DNA from: Actinomycetospora termitidis
Lineage (GTDB): Bacteria; Actinomycetota; Actinomycetes; Mycobacteriales; Pseudonocardiaceae
Direction of reading: 5' to 3'
NCBI RefSeq assembly: GCF_030286555.1
Contig: NZ_JASVWF010000003.1
Span: 186,001-250,000, forward strand
Length of the DNA stretch: 64,000 bases
Below are positions 59,848-64,000 of the stretch, one piece after another. The notes below the pieces were generated by a model. It saw nothing but the letters and a program-made list of their open reading frames with translations. It was not told the origin of the DNA and did no database searches. A program made the translations under genes and the position numbers. Numbering within the stretch: the first letter of the stretch is position 1; every line of letters begins with the position of its first letter.

Positions 59848-59970
59848 CGCGCACCTCCCGCCGTCGGGGTCACCGCCCGGCGGGCCGCCGGACGGTTCCC
59901 GAGACTAGAAGGGGGGTCCGACAGCCCGGACAGGGGTCGGCCACGCGACCCCGCGGGAGCGTGCCGAGCG

Positions 59971-60327
59971 TCAGACGACGCGGCGCTTGAGCCGGCGCCG
60001 CTCCCGCTCGGAGAGCCCACCCCAGATGCCGAACCGCTCGTCGTGCCCCAGCGCGTACTCGAGGCACTCCGCGCGCACCTCGCAGCTGTTGCAGATCTGC
60101 TTGGCCTCCCGGGTGGATCCGCCCTTCTCGGGGAAGAACGCCTCCGGGTCGGTCTGCGCGCAGAGTGCGCGTTCCTGCCACTCCTGCTCGTCCTCGCCGG
60201 CGACGGCGAACAGTTCCCCCAGGACGTCGCGCGGTCGACCCGACCCCACGATCCCCCCGACCGCGTCGCCCGCCCCTCCGAAGTTCACGCTGCCCAGCAC
60301 CACCGACCCGCTCTCCGCACCGTTCAC
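59971..60327 (-). CDS. whiB2: WhiB2/WhmD-type iron-sulfur regulator
   Basis: 118 residues from a GTG. Cluster cysteines are Cys56, Cys79, Cys82 and Cys88 (ALCAQTDPEAFFPEKGGST, ICNSCEVRAECLEYAL), then FGIWGGLSERERRRLKRR. A longer N-terminus (about 45 residues) than WhiB1 fits the WhiB2/WhmD/WhiB branch that acts with WhiA in septation. It is located between the membrane glycosyltransferase and the F420 genes, matching the mycobacterial neighbourhood. Confidence 0.93.
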   Translation of the reverse strand: MNGAESGSVVLGSVNFGGAGDAVGGIVGSGRPRDVLGELFAVAGEDEQEWQERALCAQTDPEAFFPEKGGSTREAKQICNSCEVRAECLEYALGHDERFGIWGGLSERERRRLKRRVV

Positions 60328-60403
60328 ACGGCCTCCCTCACCGCTAGCACTCCCCAGCTGGCGGAGCGCCGGCCCCGCGCCGGCGTGTACGTCGCAGGGA
60401 ATT

Positions 60404-60413
60404 ACACCGGTGT
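60404..60413. promoter_or_regulatory. Short palindrome in the whiB2 upstream region
   Basis: ACACCGGTGT, a perfect ten-base palindrome in an unusually AT-containing patch, 77 bases before the whiB2 start. It is a possible operator only. Confidence 0.3.
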
Positions 60414-60552
60414 CGTTCCATGTGGGTCAAGCCGGGTCCCCTGGGCGGCCGCATGTCGCGACGGACGGTCGTCACGTGCGGTGAACGTGTTCTCGACGTT
60501 CATCGACGCTGCGTGGCCGCACCGGGGTCCCCGACCTGGGACACTCGGTCCC

Positions 60553-61314
60553 GTGGCCAGCCTGCGCTCCGGTCGGAGTCTCACCCGGACCAGCCCCATC
60601 TTCCTGGGGCTCGTCGCCGCGACGGTGGCGGGGTGCGTCCTCACGCTGTTCGACTCCGAGATCGCGATCACGGCCGGCGTCGTCGTCATCGTCCTCGCGG
60701 GCTGGGCGGTGTCGCTGTGCCTGCACGAGTTCGCCCACGCGCTGACCGCCCACCGCTGCGGCGACCCGTGGGTCCGGGCGCGCGGCTACCTCACCCTCGA
60801 CATCACGAAGTACGCGAACGTCGGCCTCACCTTCGTCCTGCCCCTGCTGTTCCTGCTGATCGGCGGCATCCCGCTGCCGGGCGGGGCGGTCTACATCTCC
60901 CGCGGGTCGCTGCGCGCCCGGTGGGCGTCCAGCCTGGTGTCCGCGGCCGGGCCGCTGGTCAACCTCGTGCTGGCCGTGCTGCTCGCCCTGCTGGTGCCGT
61001 TCGTCCCGGTCTACCTGGCGGCGGGCCTGTCGTTCCTGGCGCTGATCCAGGTGCTCGCGTTCGTGCTGAACATCCTGCCGATCCCCGGTCTGGACGGCTG
61101 GGGCGTCATCGACCCGTACCTCTCCGAGCGCACGCGGCAGCGGGTCGCGCCGTTCACGCCCTACGCGCCGCTGCTGCTCTTCGTCGTGCTGATCTTCTTC
61201 CGCCCGGCCGCGGAGGCGCTGTTCGACCTGGCCACGTTCGTCTACTCCTCCACCGGCGGCGACTCCTCGCTCGCCGAGGCCGGGCGCGCGATCTTCTTCT
61301 TCTGGCAGCGCTGA
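60553..61314 (+). CDS. Site-2 protease family (M50-like) membrane metalloprotease
   Basis: 253 residues from a GTG; an upstream GTG (60480s) cannot be excluded. The zinc motif HEFAH (His58, Glu59, His62) sits in a hydrophobic helix, and the third ligand region is NILPIPGLDGWGVIDP. About five to six membrane segments are present. Members cut transmembrane substrates; compact forms without PDZ domains like this one are common in bacteria. No anti-sigma partner is adjacent, so its substrate is unknown. Confidence 0.9.
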   Translation: MASLRSGRSLTRTSPIFLGLVAATVAGCVLTLFDSEIAITAGVVVIVLAGWAVSLCLHEFAHALTAHRCGDPWVRARGYLTLDITKYANVGLTFVLPLLFLLIGGIPLPGGAVYISRGSLRARWASSLVSAAGPLVNLVLAVLLALLVPFVPVYLAAGLSFLALIQVLAFVLNILPIPGLDGWGVIDPYLSERTRQRVAPFTPYAPLLLFVVLIFFRPAAEALFDLATFVYSSTGGDSSLAEAGRAIFFFWQR

Positions 61315-61318
61315 GGAG

Positions 61319-61333
61319 TTCCCGACGCCGGGT
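61319..61333 (+). repeat. Iterated motif TTCCCGACGNCGGGT, exact copy
   Basis: Intergenic, four bases after the protease stop; the centre base is C. Confidence 0.75.
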
Positions 61334-61382
61334 CGTACCCCGGCCCCGGCGACCGTCGGGGGTCGGGAGGACGATCAGCGGC

Positions 61383-62342
61383 GTGAAGGTCACGGTTCTG
61401 GTCGGGGGCGTCGGCGGCGCGCGGTTCCTGCAGGGGGTGCTCGCGGCGCTCGGCGACGACGACGAGGTGCGCGCGGTCGTCAACGTCGGCGACGACATCT
61501 GGCTGCACGGTCTGCGCGTCTGCCCGGACCTCGACACGTGCATGTACACCCTCGGCGGGGGCATCGACACGGCGAAGGGCTGGGGCCGCGCCGGGGAGAC
61601 CTGGTCGGTGAAGGCCGAACTGGAGGCCTACGGGGCCGACCCGACGTGGTTCGGGCTGGGGGACCGCGACGTCGCGACGCACCTCGTGCGCACCCGCATG
61701 CTGCGCGCGGGCTACCCGCTCTCGCAGGTCACCGAGGCCCTGTGCAACCGCTGGCGCCCCGGCGTCGCGCTGATCCCCGCGAGCGACGACCGGATCGAGA
61801 CCCACGTCGTCATCGACGACCCGGAGACCGGCGAGCGGCGCGCGGTGCACTTCCAGGAGTGGTGGGTGCGGCACCGCGCCGTGCCGCGCGCGCACGGGTT
61901 CGCCTCCGTCGGGCGTGACGCGGCCACCGCCTGCCCCGCGGCCCTCACCGCGATCGCCGACGCCGACCTCGTGCTCCTGGCCCCGTCCAACCCCGTCGTC
62001 AGCATCGGCACGATCGTCGACGTGCCGGGGCTGCGCGCGGCCCTCGCGTCCGCTCCCGGCCCCGTCGTCGGGGTGTCCCCGATCATCGACGGGCACGCCG
62101 TACGCGGGATGGCGGAGCCCTGCCTCGACGCGATCGGCGTGGAGGTCTCGGCCGAGGGCGTCGGGCGGCACTACGGGGCCCGGACGACGGGTGGGCTGCT
62201 CGACGGCTGGCTGGTGCACGCCACGGACACCGCGGACGTGCCGGGCGTCGCCGTGCGCTCCGTGCCGCTGCTGATGAGCGACCCGGGGACGACGGCGGCC
62301 ATGGTCCGCGAGGCGATCGACCTGGTGGGCCTGGGTGTCTGA
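61383..62342 (+). CDS. fbiA: 2-phospho-L-lactate/phosphoenolpyruvyl transferase of F420 biosynthesis
   Basis: 319 residues from a GTG. CofD/Fbi[92 protein letters not shown] and [15 protein letters not shown]. It transfers the (enol)pyruvyl- or lactyl-phosphoguanosine moiety to the deazaflavin Fo, forming dehydro-F420-0 or F420-0. fbiB overlaps its end by eight bases. Confidence 0.97.
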   Translation: MKVTVLVGGVGGARFLQGVLAALGDDDEVRAVVNVGDDIWLHGLRVCPDLDTCMYTLGGGIDTAKGWGRAGETWSVKAELEAYGADPTWFGLGDRDVATHLVRTRMLRAGYPLSQVTEALCNRWRPGVALIPASDDRIETHVVIDDPETGERRAVHFQEWWVRHRAVPRAHGFASVGRDAATACPAALTAIADADLVLLAPSNPVVSIGTIVDVPGLRAALASAPGPVVGVSPIIDGHAVRGMAEPCLDAIGVEVSAEGVGRHYGARTTGGLLDGWLVHATDTADVPGVAVRSVPLLMSDPGTTAAMVREAIDLVGLGV

Positions 62343-63702
62343 GGTCCCCACCGACCACGCCGCCCCTGCGGGCCTCACCGCGTGGGGCGTGCCCGGGCTG
62401 CCCGAGTTCCGCCCGGGGGACGACCTCGCCGTCGCGCTCGCCGACGCGCTGCGCGGTCAGGTGGCCCACGGCGACGTCGTCGTCGTGACCTCCAAGGTCT
62501 TCTCCAAGGTCGAGGGGCGTCTGGTGGCCGTGCCGCGCGACCCCGGGGAGCGCGACACCGCCCGGCGGAAGCTGATCGACGACGAGACCGTCCGTGTCCT
62601 CGCCACGAAGGGCCGCACCAAGATCGTCACGAACCGCCTGGGGATCGTGCAGGCCGCGGCCGGGGTGGACGGGTCGAACGTGGAGACCGACGAGGTGGCG
62701 CTGCTGCCGGTCGACCCCGACGGGTCCGCGGCCCGGTTGCGAGCGGACCTGGCGTCGGCGCTGGGCGTCGACGTGGCGGTGGTCGTCACCGACACCATGG
62801 GCCGCTGCTGGCGCCTCGGGCAGACCGACGCCGCGATCGGCTCGGCCGGGCTCGTCGCGCTCCACGGGTACGGCGGCGCGATCGACCGGCAGGGCAACGA
62901 GCTGCTGGTCACCGAGGTCGCGGTCGCCGACGAGATCGCGGCCGCGGCCGACCTGGTCAAGGGCAAGCTCGGCGGTGTCCCGGTCGCGATCGTGCGCGGG
63001 CTCGACGCCCTGCGCGGCGACGGCCCGACGGCGGGTGGGCTGGTCCGGCCCGTCGAGGAGGACCTGTTCTGGCTCGGCACCGCGGAGGCGATCGCCCGCG
63101 GGCGGCGGGAGGCGGTCCCGGCGCGACGGTCGGTCCGCGCCTTCGCCGCCGACCCGGTCGACGCGGACGCGGTGCGGCGCGCGGTCGCGGCCGGGCTGAC
63201 CGCGCCGGCGCCGCACCACTCGCGGCCGGTGCGGTTCGTGTGGTTGCGCGACCCGACCCGTCGTCGGGACCTGCTCGACGCGATGGGCGCCCGCTGGCGC
63301 GCCGACCTCGAGGCGGACGGGTTCACGTCCGAGCAGGTCTCCCGCCGGCTGGCGCGCGGCGACCTGCTGTACCGCGCCCCGGAGCTCGTCCTGCCCTTCC
63401 TGGTGCGGGGTCCCGACGGCGGGTCCCACGACTATCCCGACGCCCGCCGCTCCGCCGGCGAGGCCACGATGTTCACGGTCGCCGGCGGCGCGGCGGTCCA
63501 GGGGCTGCTGGTGGCGCTGGCGGCGGAGGGCCTCGGGTCGTGCTGGGTCGGGTCGACGATCTTCGCGGCCGACGTCGTGCGGTCCGTGCTGGACCTCCCG
63601 GAGACGTGGGAACCGCTCGGCGCGGTCGCGCTCGGACATCCGGAGCAGGAACCGGAGCCGCGCCCCGAGCCGGCCGTCGACGAGCGGCTGGTCGAGCGGT
63701 GA
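62335..63702 (+). CDS. fbiB: Coenzyme F420:L-glutamate ligase / dehydro-F420-0 reductase
   Basis: 455 residues from a GTG overlapping fbiA. The N-terminal CofE ligase domain (about 1-240; [58 protein letters not shown]) adds glutamates. The C-terminal nitroreductase-like FMN domain (about 250-445; [53 protein letters not shown]) reduces dehydro-F420-0. The two-domain layout is that of actinobacterial FbiB. Three iterated-motif relatives lie in its 3' half. Confidence 0.97.
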   Translation: MSEVPTDHAAPAGLTAWGVPGLPEFRPGDDLAVALADALRGQVAHGDVVVVTSKVFSKVEGRLVAVPRDPGERDTARRKLIDDETVRVLATKGRTKIVTNRLGIVQAAAGVDGSNVETDEVALLPVDPDGSAARLRADLASALGVDVAVVVTDTMGRCWRLGQTDAAIGSAGLVALHGYGGAIDRQGNELLVTEVAVADEIAAAADLVKGKLGGVPVAIVRGLDALRGDGPTAGGLVRPVEEDLFWLGTAEAIARGRREAVPARRSVRAFAADPVDADAVRRAVAAGLTAPAPHHSRPVRFVWLRDPTRRRDLLDAMGARWRADLEADGFTSEQVSRRLARGDLLYRAPELVLPFLVRGPDGGSHDYPDARRSAGEATMFTVAGGAAVQGLLVALAAEGLGSCWVGSTIFAADVVRSVLDLPETWEPLGAVALGHPEQEPEPRPEPAVDERLVER

Positions 63703-64000
63703 CCGTCCACGACGACGCGGTCGCGGTGCTGTCGGGCTGGGCCGCGCCCGACGCGGACCAGTCCGCGATCCGCCACGCCCTGCTCGCCTACCTCGCGGCG
63801 TGCCCGGACGCGTGCGCACGGTCGTGCGCCACGGGCCACCTGACCGCGTCCGCGCTGGTCCTGGACGCCGCCGGGGAGCACGCGCTGCTCACGCTGCACC
63901 CGCGGGTCGGGCGCTGGCTGCAGCTCGGCGGGCACATCGAGGCCGACGACCCGACGCTGCGCGACGCGGCGCTCCGCGAGGCGACCGAGGAGTCCGGCAT
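63699..64000 (+). CDS. Nudix hydrolase, 3' end beyond the window
   Basis: Partial, 100 residues visible, from a GTG overlapping the fbiB stop (GTGA). [20 protein letters not shown] and the Nudix helix [14 protein letters not shown] are clear. Nudix enzymes hydrolyse nucleoside diphosphates linked to another moiety. The link to fbiB recurs in actinobacteria but the substrate is unknown. The gene runs off the end. Confidence 0.88.
   Translation, partial: MTVHDDAVAVLSGWAAPDADQSAIRHALLAYLAACPDACARSCATGHLTASALVLDAAGEHALLTLHPRVGRWLQLGGHIEADDPTLRDAALREATEESG

Noticed and set aside
56332..61314. A 1660-codon plus-strand open frame across the glycosyltransferase and whiB2 genes
   Set aside because: It is the antisense of well-recognised genes and has Arg/Gly/Pro/Ala-rich shadow composition; only its last 253 codons (the site-2 protease) are real.

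Overview
The window is very GC-rich (roughly three quarters G+C by eye), with dense, mostly overlapping genes, frequent GTG starts and long antisense open frames. Several gene orders match mycobacterial or streptomycete chromosomes: secA-hpf-comF-lpqB-mtrB-mtrA-tmk-ahcY; manA, a SIS protein, trm112 and manB near whiB2-fbiA-fbiB; sigR-rsrA; sodX/sodN; and whiB1, pdtaS and a bL37 gene. This points to core chromosome of a high-GC actinomycete, most likely of the Pseudonocardiales. No rRNA, tRNA, CRISPR array, prophage, transposase or integrase was seen.

Layout. 0-4.3 kb: the end of the 2-oxoglutarate dehydrogenase gene with a DUF6104 gene, then a four-gene osmoprotectant ABC transporter. 4.4-10 kb: a PAS-GGDEF-EAL protein, malic enzyme and a sugar 3,5-epimerase-like protein. 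10-10.6 kb: a triplicated repeat block. 10.6-15.3 kb: a lytic transglycosylase, the nickel superoxide dismutase pair sodX/sodN, a histidine phosphatase and a lipid kinase. 15.3-19.2 kb: whiB1, the sensor kinase pdtaS, bL37, and sigR-rsrA. 19.2-28.7 kb: ybaK, an alcohol dehydrogenase divergent from a TetR regulator with two operators, a lipoprotein, an SRAP protein, aroA-rsgA, an SDR, and a photolyase relative with reversed domain order. 28.8-33.2 kb: lipid enzymes (two patatins and a WS/DGAT acyltransferase). 33.2-46.7 kb: an RNA methyltransferase, then secretion and cell-envelope signalling genes (secA, mtrAB-lpqB) through to ahcY. 47-54.6 kb: an acyl-CoA ligase, an amino-acid permease and the mannose-phosphate genes. 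54.6-64 kb: DUF3499, a zincin-like protein, a VOC protein, a 1220-residue membrane glycosyltransferase, whiB2, a site-2 protease, and the F420 genes fbiA-fbiB followed by a Nudix gene.

Functional themes are envelope building and surveillance (MtrAB-LpqB, SecA, the GT2 protein, mannose activation, WhiB2), redox and thiol stress (SigR-RsrA, NiSOD, WhiB1, F420), and lipid metabolism.

The strongest unexplained signals are at DNA level. A 15-bp near-palindrome, TTCCCGACGNCGGGT, occurs ten times exactly and about twenty times as its 12-bp core, in both orientations and in several reading frames as well as between genes. A second family, CCTTGTC-N15-GACAAGG, is clustered in two intergenic regions, one of which is a threefold imperfect duplication. 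An 11-bp tandem repeat carries the stop codon of a VOC-family gene.
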